64,000 nt of DNA, taken from assembly GCF_018403185.1 (NCBI RefSeq), contig NZ_BOSE01000004.1, forward strand, positions 463,144 to 527,143, given 5' to 3'. The DNA comes from Paenibacillus montaniterrae. Its GTDB lineage: Bacteria > Bacillota > Bacilli > Paenibacillales > Paenibacillaceae. Below, piece after piece: positions 44,393-54,082 of this stretch (positions within the stretch are counted from its first letter, which is position 1; every line of letters begins with the position of its first letter). The position numbers were made by a program, and so were the translations under genes. A model generated the notes under the pieces. It saw nothing but the letters and a program-made list of their open reading frames with translations, had not been told where the DNA came from and searched no databases.

Positions 44393-44419
44393 TAAACAAA
44401 ACCCCTTTAATAAAATTTT

Positions 44420-44488
44420 TTCAACATTCGCCGTCGAATCCACTCCGAAGCGATGCATCGTCATCAAAGTCCAGCTTTTTGAACTTCC
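44420..44488 (+). repeat. Element 1 fragment (I) overlapping the 3' end of ectC
   Basis: Matches the last 69 bp of element 1 (TTCGCCGTCGAATCC, CATCGTCATCAAAGTCC, TTTTTGAACTTCC). It supplies the ectC stop codon and about its last six residues and lies just upstream of the ectD ribosome site. Confidence 0.85.
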
Positions 44489-44865
44489 TCTGGGACATAG
44501 GCTCCTTCTTCATCATGCACCTCTGCCCCACTACATGCCGGGTTAAACACACAAATCATTCGCATATCTGTTGTTCCTCTAAGCAGATGCTTTTCATGTC
44601 CATTCAGCACATACATCATCCCGGCTTCAATGCGGTATACTTCATTACTCTCAATCAGCTCGATCTCGCCTTCGCCCTCAATACAATACACGGCCTCTAC
44701 ATGGTGCTTATACCAAATCTTTGTTTCCGTGCCAGCTTTAATAATCGTGTCATGCAAGGAAAACCCTACATTGTCCCTTTTAAGCAGCAATCTGCGGCTG
44801 TTCCAATTTTGCGTATCAACATCACAATCTGTACCAATAATGTCACGTAAATGTCTAACGATCAT
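44464..44865 (-). CDS. ectC: L-ectoine synthase
   Basis: 133 aa. Cupin fold: WNSRRLLLKRDNVGFSLHDTIIKAGTETKIWYKHHVEAVYCIEGEGEIE and MYVLNGHEKHLLRG. Cyclises N-gamma-acetyl-diaminobutyrate to ectoine. The C-terminus after GAYVPEE (VQKAGL) is encoded by an inserted repeat end and will differ from relatives; the catalytic core is intact. Ribosome site AAGGAGG. Confidence 0.96.
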   Translation of the reverse strand: MIVRHLRDIIGTDCDVDTQNWNSRRLLLKRDNVGFSLHDTIIKAGTETKIWYKHHVEAVYCIEGEGEIELIESNEVYRIEAGMMYVLNGHEKHLLRGTTDMRMICVFNPACSGAEVHDEEGAYVPEEVQKAGL

Positions 44866-44879
44866 GCCAGGTGTCCTCC

Positions 44880-46181
44880 TTACACATTTGCTATAGGTGC
44901 TCGCGCTTCAAGCTTAATGTCATTCATGCACTGCTCCAGCAGCTGAAGTCCTGTCTCCAAGCCTTCCATGTCAATCGTCAATGGCGGCATCACCTTAATA
45001 ACCTCGCTGTTGGTGCCTGAAGTTTCCATAATTAATCCTTTTTCAAAGGCAAGCTGCGAAATCTGTTCTGCCACTCCCTCTTCCAAGGCAATGCCCTGCA
45101 TTAAACCAAGTCCTCTATGCTCACCATTTAACTCGGGATAGTTACTGATGATGCGTTGAAGGGAGCGCTTCACCTTATCGGCCTTGACTGCTATGTCTGC
45201 AGCGAATTGTGAGGTTTTCCAATAGCGAAGCGCTTCCGTTGCCGTTATAAACGCTAAATTGTTTCCGCGAAACGTGCCATTATGCTCTCCTGGCGACCAT
45301 TGGTCATGCTCTGGCTTCATTAATGTAATTGCCATTGGAAGTCCGTAGCCGCCGATTGATTTTGACATACAGATGATGTCGGGCTGGATTCCGCTTCGCT
45401 CAAAGCTGAAAAACGTGCCGGTTCGACCGCAGCCCATTTGCACATCATCGACAATAAGCAGCATGCCATATGCTTTACATAGTCGTTCCAGTCCTTTTAG
45501 CCATTCCGAGCTTGCAACGTTGATCCCCCCCTCACCTTGCACCGTCTCGACAATAATCGCTGCTGGAAGAGATACCCCGCTGCCGCTATCCTGCAAATAG
45601 TTTTCGATAAACTTCAACGTATCGATTTCCTTTCCCATATAGCCGTCATAAGGCATAGAGATGGAATGATTGAGAGGAACTCCCGCACCAGCTCTCTTGA
45701 ATTTGTTCCCTGTTACAGCAAGAGCGCCAAGCGTCATCCCATGAAAGGCATTCGTAAAGCTCATAACCGTCTGCCGCCCGGTTACCTTGCGGGCCAGCTT
45801 CAATGCGCTTTCCACTGCATTCGTGCCTGTTGGACCAGGAAACATCACTTTGTAAGTCATATTTCTTGGCTTCAAAATGATTTCGTTGAATTCGCTCAAA
45901 AACCGCTCCTTCGCTTCAGTCGCCATATCCAGACTATGTGCAACACCATCTCTCATGATGTAATCGATTAGCTTCTGCTTCATTTGCGGCTCATTATGAC
46001 CATAGTTTAAAGCTCCTGCACCAGCGAAGAAGTCAATGTAGCCATTGCCATTTGAATCCCATAATTGATAGCCGGTTGCCTTCTGAAACTTTGTTGGAAA
46101 TGAACGGCAATAGCTTCTAACCTCAGACTCCAACACCTCAAATAACTGTAGATCCCTCGTTCCATTTAACATCTTCTTCAT
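44880..46181 (-). CDS. ectB: Diaminobutyrate-2-oxoglutarate transaminase
   Basis: 433 aa. Class III PLP aminotransferase: [87 protein letters not shown], and Lys in [12 protein letters not shown] as the cofactor-binding lysine. Makes diaminobutyrate from aspartate semialdehyde with glutamate. 14 bp upstream of ectC. Confidence 0.97.
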   Translation of the reverse strand: MKKMLNGTRDLQLFEVLESEVRSYCRSFPTKFQKATGYQLWDSNGNGYIDFFAGAGALNYGHNEPQMKQKLIDYIMRDGVAHSLDMATEAKERFLSEFNEIILKPRNMTYKVMFPGPTGTNAVESALKLARKVTGRQTVMSFTNAFHGMTLGALAVTGNKFKRAGAGVPLNHSISMPYDGYMGKEIDTLKFIENYLQDSGSGVSLPAAIIVETVQGEGGINVASSEWLKGLERLCKAYGMLLIVDDVQMGCGRTGTFFSFERSGIQPDIICMSKSIGGYGLPMAITLMKPEHDQWSPGEHNGTFRGNNLAFITATEALRYWKTSQFAADIAVKADKVKRSLQRIISNYPELNGEHRGLGLMQGIALEEGVAEQISQLAFEKGLIMETSGTNSEVIKVMPPLTIDMEGLETGLQLLEQCMNDIKLEARAPIANV

Positions 46182-46196
46182 GGTTGCTTCTCTCCC

Positions 46197-46703
46197 TTAT
46201 TCTCTTTTTAGAGGACCGATGATGCACAAGTCCTCCTGTTCATGCCGTTGATCTGGAAAATCCGCCTCCGCAAAGCAAGCTGACTGTACGATGTCAACAT
46301 GTTTGGAAGCTGCCCACTTTTCAAACAGTCGTCGTGAGGAATAATTCGATGGTGAGATTGTCGCTTCTACATATTGAATATCAGGCTGCTCGACCAATTG
46401 ATTAAGCATCTTCATTGCAATCCCGGAGCCTCTATATTGTTTCTGAACAGATATTTGCCAAATAAAAAGTGTACTTGTGCTGGAAGGCTTGCGAAAACCA
46501 ATAATCATGCCGACAGGACGATTGGTTTCTATATCTTCAACAAGCAGGCAGCTCTGCGAAAACCAATGGCTCATCGCCAGGTAGAAATACGGGGAATTCA
46601 GATCAAGTTTGCCACTATCTCTTACCAGCTCCCACAGCTTTGCGCCATCAGCTTTGCTTGGTGCCCGGAATCGCAGCGCATCTATCAAATTTGGTTTGCT
46701 CAT
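46197..46703 (-). CDS. ectA: Diaminobutyrate acetyltransferase
   Basis: 168 aa. GNAT fold (FRAPSKADGAKLWELVRDSGKLDLNSPYFYL, LFIWQISVQKQYRGSGIAMKMLNQLV with the acetyl-CoA loop RGSGIA, VEATISPSNYSSRRLFEKWA). Forms N-gamma-acetyl-diaminobutyrate. Its start overlaps the ehuA stop by ATGA, so synthesis and uptake genes are translationally coupled. Confidence 0.95.
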   Translation of the reverse strand: MSKPNLIDALRFRAPSKADGAKLWELVRDSGKLDLNSPYFYLAMSHWFSQSCLLVEDIETNRPVGMIIGFRKPSSTSTLFIWQISVQKQYRGSGIAMKMLNQLVEQPDIQYVEATISPSNYSSRRLFEKWAASKHVDIVQSACFAEADFPDQRHEQEDLCIIGPLKRE

Positions 46704-47542
46704 TCTGCACCTGCTGCAGCGGTTTCCGAGGCTAGCCCGTATTGACGCTCTTTCAAAAACCTCGTTAAAAATGCTTGAAGTCTTGGACTTTGCGGATTCT
46801 CAAAAATTTGCTCTGGCGTTCCTTGCTCTACAATAACCCCGCCATCCGTAAACAGAATTCGATCAGCGATCTCTCTAGCAAAGTCCATCTCATGTGTAAT
46901 CAACAGCATCGCCGTGTCCTTCTTTTCAGCAATTCCTTTAATGACATCCAGTACTTCTCCAACCAGCTCTGGATCCAGTGCCGAGGTTACTTCATCAAAT
47001 AGCAAAATTTTGGGCTCCATTACGAGCGCTCTGGCAATCGCTACCCTCTGCTTTTGCCCTCCCGACAGCTGCGCTGGATATTTCTTTATATGATCCTGCA
47101 AGCCCACTTGCTGTAGTAATTCAAGAGCACGCTGCTGTGCTTGAGGTTTTGGTATTTTTCGCACATGCACAAGCGCCTCCATTACATTGCGCAATATGGT
47201 CATATGAGGAAATAGATTAAAATGCTGAAAAACCATGCCAATGCTGCTTCTCATCCGATGCAAATGCTTTTCATTAGCGGTGATTAGCTTGCCTTTGTGC
47301 TGCATATGCCAGAGCAACTCTCCATTAACTTCAATTGTTCCCGAGGTAGGCTGCTCCAATGTCATTAGCAATCGAGCAATCGTTGTCTTTCCAGATCCAC
47401 TGGGCCCAATAAGGGCAATTTTCTCGCCAGGCATAATATCAAGATCCAGCCGTTTCAACACAACACGTTGATCAAATACCTTCGTTACGTTGCGATAGCG
47501 TACAATAGGCTCTGCTGAAAAATTTTTAATATTCTGACTCAT
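46700..47542 (-). CDS. ehuA: Ectoine ABC importer ATP-binding protein
   Basis: 280 aa. Polar amino-acid type ATPase: Walker A GPSGSGKTT, Q-loop MVFQHFNLFPHMTILRNV, signature LSGGQKQRVAIARAL, Walker B LLFDEVTSALDPELVGEVL and H-loop ITHEMDFAREIADRI. Assigned to ectoine by its place between ehuD and ectA. Overlaps both neighbours by 4 bp. Confidence 0.9.
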   Translation of the reverse strand: MSQNIKNFSAEPIVRYRNVTKVFDQRVVLKRLDLDIMPGEKIALIGPSGSGKTTIARLLMTLEQPTSGTIEVNGELLWHMQHKGKLITANEKHLHRMRSSIGMVFQHFNLFPHMTILRNVMEALVHVRKIPKPQAQQRALELLQQVGLQDHIKKYPAQLSGGQKQRVAIARALVMEPKILLFDEVTSALDPELVGEVLDVIKGIAEKKDTAMLLITHEMDFAREIADRILFTDGGVIVEQGTPEQIFENPQSPRLQAFLTRFLKERQYGLASETAAAGAE

Positions 47543-48213
47543 TTAATTGCTGCACTCCCTTCTCTTGCTTGCATTCTCCTCTCCAAAGCGCGCACGAGCA
47601 AAGCCGATGGGTAGCTAAGTACTAAAAAGATTAACCCTACCAATGTAAGAGCTTCAACATATTTGAAAGAGGATGAGCCTAGCGTTTTGGCTGTCATCAG
47701 CAGCTCAACTAGCGTAATGGCAGATAATGTAGGTGTTTCCTTGAACATCGTGATGAGGTAATTACCCATAACAGGAATCGTTGGCGGTATCGATTGCGGG
47801 AGAATAATCCGCAGCCATGTATTGGTTTTTGTGAAGTTAAGCGCGGTCGAAGCTTCCCATTGTCCTTTCGGCACCGCTTCGATACCGGATCGATAAACCT
47901 CAGACAAATAGGTTGAATAGTGAATACCAAGCCCAATCATTCCAGCGACAAACGGCGATAAGGTTAGACCAATGCTGGTCGGAAGAACAAATACTAATAC
48001 GAACAATTGAATGATAAGTGGTGTTTTTCGAATAAAGTCTGCAATAGCTGACACAGGCAGCGATAGCCATTTGTTTTTGGATTGCTTGGCCATTGCTAGC
48101 GGAGCACCCAGGGCACAAGCAAAAATAAAAGCTGATAGCGTGGCCGCTATTGTAATCGGCACGACCTTTAATAGTTGCGGGAGTATCTCCCACGTGTAAT
48201 TCCAATCCCACAT
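47539..48213 (-). CDS. ehuD: Ectoine ABC importer permease EhuD
   Basis: 224 aa, HisM/GlnP-type permease. SEVYRSGIEAVPKGQWEASTALNFTKTNTWLRIILPQSIPPTIPVMGNYLITMFKETPTLSAIT includes the conserved EAA-like loop of polar amino-acid transporters. Pairs with EhuC. Confidence 0.9.
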   Translation of the reverse strand: MWDWNYTWEILPQLLKVVPITIAATLSAFIFACALGAPLAMAKQSKNKWLSLPVSAIADFIRKTPLIIQLFVLVFVLPTSIGLTLSPFVAGMIGLGIHYSTYLSEVYRSGIEAVPKGQWEASTALNFTKTNTWLRIILPQSIPPTIPVMGNYLITMFKETPTLSAITLVELLMTAKTLGSSSFKYVEALTLVGLIFLVLSYPSALLVRALERRMQAREGSAAIK

Positions 48214-48217
48214 CTGA

Positions 48218-48874
48218 CTATCCCCTCCCTACAGCAGCTTTACGCTCGGCCAGGCGGATCACATAGGTTAATAGTGTTGCTGCAGCATAATAAAGAATGA
48301 GAATCCATGTAAATATGGCGGTTGTTTGCGAGATATCATAGGTACGAAGCATCATTCCCTGATAGGTGAGGTCGGTCAAAGTAATGAGATAGACAAGTGA
48401 AGTTCCTTTCAGCAGCTCAATCTGTAAATTGCCAAAGCTGGGGAGCATCATTGCCCAAGCTTGTGGAAGAATAATATTTTTCATACGTTGAAACGGAGTA
48501 AAGTTGAGTGCAATAGAAGCTTCAACCTGACCTTTTGGGACCGCAGCAATCGTGCTTCTTACAACCTCTGAGCCATATGCGCCGTAATTGAGTCCAATTG
48601 CAATAACAGCTGCCGTCATGGCAGGTATCCGAATATCCAGCAGGATTGGCAATGCAAAGTACATCCAGAACAGCTGCACAAGCAAGGAGGTTCCGCGAAA
48701 TAGCTCAACATATACAGCTGCTGTGCCGCTAATAACGCGAAAGCGCGACAATCGGGCAAAGCCTGCAACAAATGACAGAGCTAAGGCAACAAGTGTGCTG
48801 TACATAGTAATGAGTAATGTAACCTTGAGCCCGCTAAGCAGCGGAGGCAATAATTCAAGTGAAAATAAATCCAT
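48218..48874 (-). CDS. ehuC: Ectoine ABC importer permease EhuC
   Basis: 218 aa. ELFRGTSLLVQLFWMYFALP and GSEVVRSTIAAVPKGQVEASIALNFTPFQRMKNIILPQAWAMMLPSFGN mark a polar amino-acid/ectoine type permease. The start shares one base with the ehuB stop (TAATG). Confidence 0.9.
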   Translation of the reverse strand: MDLFSLELLPPLLSGLKVTLLITMYSTLVALALSFVAGFARLSRFRVISGTAAVYVELFRGTSLLVQLFWMYFALPILLDIRIPAMTAAVIAIGLNYGAYGSEVVRSTIAAVPKGQVEASIALNFTPFQRMKNIILPQAWAMMLPSFGNLQIELLKGTSLVYLITLTDLTYQGMMLRTYDISQTTAIFTWILILYYAAATLLTYVIRLAERKAAVGRG

Positions 48875-49755
48875 TAGTTCAACAGCTCTTCCGTGGTCAT
48901 ATCACCTGGAAGCTCCTGTTCAGTAAATCCAAACGACATCAATATGTCAAGCAGCTCTCCAGACTCTTGCAGCTTCTGCAGCTCTTGATTAAAGGCTTCA
49001 CGAAATTCGTCATCCTCCTGTCTGAATACAGCTGCACCATAGCCGCGAACACTATTTCCATCAACGATTGGCTGCTCAAAATCCATGACACGCTCAATTT
49101 CACTATCCTTTGCGGAATCCAGCACCGCCTGCAGAGATGGCCCTGTCATCGTAATTACATCTGCACGACCTGATTGCAAAGCAGAAATAGCAGATGGCTG
49201 ATCAGGAACCGTCACGATTTGGCTTTCTTGCACCCCGACACTTTTCAAATAATTTACCTCGATCACGCCCACCATTACCGCTACCTTCACATCAGGATTA
49301 TTTTTAATATCTTCATAGCTGTGAATATTGAGCGGATTCCCTTTTTTAACTGCAATCGCTTCACCGATGCTGTATTCTGGATTAGCAAAGTCAACCTGCT
49401 CTGCGCGCTCCTTCGTTATAAACATCCCAGCTGTAATTAAATCAAAGCGCTGTGCCTGCAAACCTGGAATTAAAGAGCCGAATTCTGTAAGCACGCCGTC
49501 CATTTGCTCGATCCCCAAATTCGTTAAAACCTTGCGTGCAACCTCTACAGACGCGCCTGTCAGCTTTCCATCCGGTGTGGCATAAGCATAGGGCATCTCA
49601 TTAGCGAAGCCTACTGTAATAAATCCTTGACGCTTGGCTTTGTCCAGTGTTGTCTCGGAGGACTCTGCTTGATTAGTGTTATTCCCGTTGCTGCTGCATC
49701 CAGCCAGCAGCAACATGACCATCAAGCAAAATCCCAGGTACTTCGTACATTTCAT
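48874..49755 (-). CDS. ehuB: Ectoine/hydroxyectoine-binding lipoprotein EhuB
   Basis: 293 aa from the ATG at 49753-49755 (AAGGGAG upstream). Lipobox LAGC, then the family III amino-acid-binding fold with the EhuB-type start GFITVGFANEMPYAYATPDGKLTGASVEVARKVL and RGYGAAVFRQEDDEFREAFNQELQKLQESGEL. The GFANE/PYAY/LTG pattern is that of ectoine-binding proteins. First gene of the eight-gene unit. Confidence 0.9.
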   Translation of the reverse strand: MKCTKYLGFCLMVMLLLAGCSSNGNNTNQAESSETTLDKAKRQGFITVGFANEMPYAYATPDGKLTGASVEVARKVLTNLGIEQMDGVLTEFGSLIPGLQAQRFDLITAGMFITKERAEQVDFANPEYSIGEAIAVKKGNPLNIHSYEDIKNNPDVKVAVMVGVIEVNYLKSVGVQESQIVTVPDQPSAISALQSGRADVITMTGPSLQAVLDSAKDSEIERVMDFEQPIVDGNSVRGYGAAVFRQEDDEFREAFNQELQKLQESGELLDILMSFGFTEQELPGDMTTEELLN

Positions 49756-50195
49756 TGCATGTTCTCCCTTCCGTAATTTGAATACGGTTACTAGGATAAC
49801 ACACTGTTCAATTCTGCTCACCCTTGATATATTCCCATATCCTGGGCTCTCCTTTGTTAAGCTAGTATGAGAGGCGATGACCTAGTCGATTCAGGTTAAT
49901 ACTGCCATATCCTCCCAAATGCTATAGGATATAATTTATAAAAAAATCGCTTCTTATATAGAGAAAATAAGAGAACAAAAGAAGAAATGTTATTTATTTA
50001 ATAATTCCGTTCAAATCGGACGTAAATGGTCAATAATCAACGAAAATCGACAAATTTAAAGTTGATAAAAACTGGTCTCGGTTGTTCAAGACCAGCTTGG
50101 TTGGCGTACTGTAAGAGAAGATCGTTTTGGACATCGTGTGTAATAATGAAACTTATATTAAACAGCTTTCGTCGGGAAGATAAAGGGGGCGTACG
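49756..50195. promoter_or_regulatory. Divergent control region of the ectoine operon
   Basis: No gene. CCATATCC occurs at 49835-49842 and again at 49905-49912 in near-identical context, and a GGATAT in reverse follows at 49927-49932. These are candidate operator sites. The plus-strand side ends in AAAGGGGG before the lipoprotein at 50196. No sigma factor site is assigned with confidence. Confidence 0.4.
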
Positions 50196-50615
50196 ATGAA
50201 AAATATAATGCTAGTCGCTTTTTCTATATGTTTATTGTTCTTGACTGGATGCAGTCAAAACAAAGCTGCAACGGCTGCAGCAGAAGTTAAGCCTATTCAA
50301 GTTTTTTATACAAGTACGATTGACAATATTGACCGTCTGGAAATACTCCGTTCTGACGGAGCCCGGAAAAATTCAACTAATAGCGCAGCTATTGCTGCTT
50401 GGCTTGAGCAAATCGGGAAATTGGAAGTTACAACGGAGCCTGATCCGGAGGAGTCCTCTGGTGTACTGTTTTCCATTACCTGCTATGAAAACAATGAGGT
50501 AGTATTGAGCCTAGCTCCACAAGCAATCAACGGTACCACGATTCTAGTAAATGAAGAGCTTGTAGATGCGATGCACGCATTATGGGACTCAGGCAACCTC
50601 ATTGAGATGAAATAG
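50196..50615 (+). CDS. Hypothetical lipoprotein
   Basis: 139 aa. Lipobox LTGC, then a small domain (IQVFYTSTIDNIDRLEILRSDGARKNSTNS, IAAWLEQIGKLEV, ATTILVNEEL-type end). No family recognised. AAAGGGGG 9 nt upstream. Divergent from ehuB. Confidence 0.72.
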   Translation: MKNIMLVAFSICLLFLTGCSQNKAATAAAEVKPIQVFYTSTIDNIDRLEILRSDGARKNSTNSAAIAAWLEQIGKLEVTTEPDPEESSGVLFSITCYENNEVVLSLAPQAINGTTILVNEELVDAMHALWDSGNLIEMK

Positions 50616-50695
50616 CATTATGCTCCAGTTTCGTTTGTTACCCATCATCTCTTGCACGTCGGATGTTTTCCACTCAACAATGTGTGCATAAATAA

Positions 50696-50736
50696 ACATG
50701 CACAGTGCAGTTCCCCTTCAGCTGTTCTGTGCATGT
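50696..50736. terminator. Terminator of the Tad operon
   Basis: ACATGCACAG / CTGTGCATGT stem. The minus-strand tail TTTATTTATG serves the FHA gene; the plus-strand tail CGCTATTTTATT can serve the lipoprotein gene. Confidence 0.7.
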
Positions 50737-50747
50737 CGCTATTTTAT

Positions 50748-52469
50748 TCAGCTTACAAGCTCATAGACAGGACCTTCACGGCTTGCCAACTGCAGTCTGT
50801 CTCCTTTTTGCAGTGGATAAGTTTTATAAGCGATCATCAGCTGTCCGTTCAAATAGGTTCCATTACGCGAGCCGACATCCTTTACCTGCAAATGACCATT
50901 CGACAGCTCAAGCTCCAAATGGATGCGAGATACCCCTTTGGCTGCCTCGCGGTAATGAACGCCTTCATCGGCACGTCCAATTAAAAAAGACGCTTCTACA
51001 ATACTAATCCGTTCCTCTATCCCATTCATACTTCTCACAAGCATAGGCTCAGCCTGCTGCAGCAAAGAAGTCGCTTGCTGCTCATCCAGCTTGACGGTTG
51101 CCAGCTGGTTTGGCTTCTGCTGCGGCTTATTTCTGCCATCCCTAATGTTGTCCTGCTGGATGTTGTCCTGCTGGCCCGCGGCTGTCTTATCCAGCATGCC
51201 TGCTTCAGGCAAGCTTACAAGCGCATCCCCTATTCCCGATTTTGCAGCTTTTGGCGGAGAGCCAGCATGAATAGCTTGAGCCAAGCGTGCTGATGCATTA
51301 GCTGCATGCTCCGTTACCAAATCAAATGCGATTGGCTCTTCCAGCCTGCCTGAAGCAAACAGCGCCTGTATCGGCTTAAGCAGCATATAGCCAAGCAGTG
51401 CGAGCAAGCCCGCTGTAATGCCACAGCATAACAGCAGCTGCTCGACTGTTTGCTGCGGAACATATAGCTTAACCCAGCTAAATCCGATCGCCGCCAAAAC
51501 AACGCCCACTAAAGCATAATGCTTCCATGATAGCTTGTGCTCGTTTGTCTCCTCCTCGTAAAGATCGTCGTCATCCTCCAGCTCCTGCCAGCGATTAAGA
51601 TCGGGGAGATCAGATGCCAAATCGTTCTCGGAATGCGCTGCGTTCTCCGCCTCTTGCTGCAGCTTATCCTTTCCTTGAGCTCGATTAGTTTCGCTGACTG
51701 CAGAAGCCTTGTACTCTGTTATCGAAGCATGCTGACTTCCCATCATGCTACTCATCATGCTACTCATCATGCTACTCCTCATACTATTGCTGCTTGTATG
51801 CTGACTGGCTCCTGCATGCTGACTGCGCCCTGCATGTTGACTGGCTCCTGCATGCTGACTGGCCCCTGTATGCTCATAAGATTGCCTTGCAGTGCTTTTG
51901 GCTTGCTCGTGGATGAGATCAAGCAGCAATTGCCTTAGCGGAGCAATCGGCAGCTTCTCGGCAGACAGAAGCTGCAGAATGCGATGATAGCTCTTGGCAT
52001 CCAAATCATCGACAAGCCCCGACCAACGAACGGCAAGCAGGAGCAGCTGCTGAGCCTGCTGCTCATAAACTGGCTCATGCAGCGGCAAATAAGCTAGCAC
52101 AATTCGTTCTTGCTGCTCGTCTATATAAAGCACATGCTCATCAATCAGACAGCATTCAGGGCGCAGCATATATTCGTAGCATGTCGCCAGCGCATCCGCA
52201 AGAGATAGCAGCAGGCTGTAATAGCGCTGCATCGTTAGCTGCTGCGTACGCAAATAATGGGTGAGCATGCGGTAGCCTTCAATGTGATAGCTGAAGCTAA
52301 TGCTGCCGTCAACCTCCAGCCAGTTTAGCGGCAGCAGCGTGCTTATCGAGTTTTCAGCAAGCATATGCAATTCAAGCTCATGCAGCTCTCGTCTTGCGAA
52401 GGTCTCTTTACTGGAGATCATCATTTGATGGCCTTTATAGTTGTTGAAATCAATAACTAGAGCTTTCAT
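50748..52469 (-). CDS. DUF6382 and FHA domain protein of the Tad locus
   Basis: 573 aa from the ATG at 52467-52469 (AGGAGG upstream). N-terminal domain of DUF6382 type (about 1-200), a low-complexity middle with SQHAGA and SSMM repeats and a highly acidic stretch, two membrane helices (about 320-380), and a C-terminal FHA domain (about 490-573: FLIGRADEGVHY, VSRIHLELEL, VKDVGSRNGTYLNGQ). FHA domains bind phosphothreonine, so pilus assembly may be controlled by a Ser/Thr kinase. Last gene of the operon; common in Paenibacillus Tad loci. Confidence 0.88.
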   Translation of the reverse strand: MKALVIDFNNYKGHQMMISSKETFARRELHELELHMLAENSISTLLPLNWLEVDGSISFSYHIEGYRMLTHYLRTQQLTMQRYYSLLLSLADALATCYEYMLRPECCLIDEHVLYIDEQQERIVLAYLPLHEPVYEQQAQQLLLLAVRWSGLVDDLDAKSYHRILQLLSAEKLPIAPLRQLLLDLIHEQAKSTARQSYEHTGASQHAGASQHAGRSQHAGASQHTSSNSMRSSMMSSMMSSMMGSQHASITEYKASAVSETNRAQGKDKLQQEAENAAHSENDLASDLPDLNRWQELEDDDDLYEEETNEHKLSWKHYALVGVVLAAIGFSWVKLYVPQQTVEQLLLCCGITAGLLALLGYMLLKPIQALFASGRLEEPIAFDLVTEHAANASARLAQAIHAGSPPKAAKSGIGDALVSLPEAGMLDKTAAGQQDNIQQDNIRDGRNKPQQKPNQLATVKLDEQQATSLLQQAEPMLVRSMNGIEERISIVEASFLIGRADEGVHYREAAKGVSRIHLELELSNGHLQVKDVGSRNGTYLNGQLMIAYKTYPLQKGDRLQLASREGPVYELVS

Positions 52470-52530
52470 TTCTACAGCTCCTCCTTTCTTTATGTATACC
52501 TGCAAGGCACGCACTTACGCTTTCCACGTA

Positions 52531-53043
52531 CTACAAGCTCATCACCCAAATCGCCAGCATCGCTGGTGCAACAGCAAGCATAAACGGAAATTGATGAAGC
52601 TTATGAATGCCAAACAGCAGCAGCTTGTCATTCGAAGGAGCTTCGATCAGCAAAGCATTGGAAAAATAAGAATGACGTTTGGCGAGCTTTAAAAGCATCC
52701 GATATGCAAGAAAGCCGAGTGATATAAACCCTCCGAAAATAAAAGATGCTGCGATAAGCTGGATAACCGTTCCTGCTCCAACAATTGCACCAAAGCCTGC
52801 AAAAAGCTTGACGTCCCCCGCTCCAATGCCTTTGCACCAATAAAGCAGCAGCATCGGAATAAAGCCGGCAGCTAGCCCTAATAGTGAAGCAGCAGCTCCA
52901 GCCAGACCAGCAAATGCTATATGATAAATAAACCCAGTCAATACAGCCATGATCGACAGCCAGTTCGGAATGCGAAATTGGGTAACATCATAAAACAACG
53001 CGATAACTGCAATTCCAAGCGCTAGCCATAAATGAATACTCAT
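52531..53043 (-). CDS. tadV: Prepilin peptidase (TadV/CpaA, A24)
   Basis: 170 aa from the ATG at 53041-53043 (GGAGGAAAG upstream). Six membrane helices. Catalytic aspartates in FYDVTQFRIPNWLS and GIGAGDVKLFAGFG. No N-terminal methylase domain, as usual for CpaA. It should cut the four G-xxxx motif precursors encoded upstream. Confidence 0.92.
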   Translation of the reverse strand: MSIHLWLALGIAVIALFYDVTQFRIPNWLSIMAVLTGFIYHIAFAGLAGAAASLLGLAAGFIPMLLLYWCKGIGAGDVKLFAGFGAIVGAGTVIQLIAASFIFGGFISLGFLAYRMLLKLAKRHSYFSNALLIEAPSNDKLLLFGIHKLHQFPFMLAVAPAMLAIWVMSL

Positions 53044-53113
53044 TCTTTCCTCCTCTGACGCCAGACTTGCGGTAATACAGAGCAGCAAGCCTGGCAACGG
53101 CAAACTAAAAATT

Positions 53114-54082
53114 CTACTTCCTTACTTCAAAAGGATGCTTGAGCTTGGCCTGCTGCTCAGTAAGCGTTAGCTCCAGCATCCACTGCCCTGGTGTTGTATT
53201 GCCAGATACATGCCAGGTCCATTCCACTTCACCTTTTTCGTTGGAGGTGGTTACTCCCAAGTTTTTGGCAACACTTGATCCGCTTTTATAAAATACATCA
53301 AGAGAAATACTCGAGCTTGGCAATGTAATCGCCTTAATTGTTGCTTTTCTTCCTGGCTTCAAAGGATTAGGCTCGATAGAAGTAATATAAATATAAGCTT
53401 CTTCCTCAGATTCATTAATTTCATAGCCGGCTGCAAGCGCATCTGGCAGCCAAACCCGCTGCATCGCTTGTTCTCTTACGCTTAGTGTATGTCCAAAAAA
53501 GGGGAGTGAAAAAGGAAGGTCGTATTGCAGAGCGACAATTACATCATGATTGCTGTTGTGAATCAGATCAGGCAGCTGCAAATATACAAGCTTGATTCCC
53601 TTCTTGTCTAAAACAGGATGCTGAGCTGAGCCAACAATTAGCTGCTCCAGCAATTCCTGGCCAATTACTGTCGTCGCCAAATTAGTTGCCGGCCAATAGT
53701 TGCCTTTAGCCCCTTCCTTCACGATCGTATCAAGCGGGTGCGGCAGCATTTCTCCCAGCTCATAGACTAGCTCCGCAACTCCTTCATCGGCATTGCGATA
53801 GCTGCCCTGCTCATTGGGCAAGAGCTCGTTATTGATATAATTCGAGGTTAGCGCTACCGGGTGAATGTAATTGGCCAGTCTTTGCGCGGATTGAGAAGCA
53901 AGCTGCTGCAGCGCCATTTGCGCCGAGATCGCCATAATTAGCACATAGAAGAAAAACAAGAACACAATAAAAAGCGGCATAACAAGCGCTGCTTCAAATG
54001 TAATCGAACCGTCCTCATTAGCAAGCTGCCTCGATTTTCGCTTAATACGAAGCGGAAATGAGCTCGGATCTTTGATAAGCAT
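53114..54082 (-). CDS. TadE/TadG-like minor pilin
   Basis: 322 aa from the ATG at 54080-54082 (GAGGTG 7 nt upstream), overlapping the end of the preceding gene by 41 bp. Basic leader then NEDGSITFEAALVMPLFIVFLFFF: a cleavage site G/SITFE with Glu at +5 and a membrane helix. The large extracytoplasmic part ends in an Ig-like domain (about 225-320: NPLKPGRKATIKAITLP to WTWHVSGNTTPGQWMLELTLTEQQ). Probably a tip or minor pilin. Confidence 0.85.
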   Translation of the reverse strand: MLIKDPSSFPLRIKRKSRQLANEDGSITFEAALVMPLFIVFLFFFYVLIMAISAQMALQQLASQSAQRLANYIHPVALTSNYINNELLPNEQGSYRNADEGVAELVYELGEMLPHPLDTIVKEGAKGNYWPATNLATTVIGQELLEQLIVGSAQHPVLDKKGIKLVYLQLPDLIHNSNHDVIVALQYDLPFSLPFFGHTLSVREQAMQRVWLPDALAAGYEINESEEEAYIYITSIEPNPLKPGRKATIKAITLPSSSISLDVFYKSGSSVAKNLGVTTSNEKGEVEWTWHVSGNTTPGQWMLELTLTEQQAKLKHPFEVRK

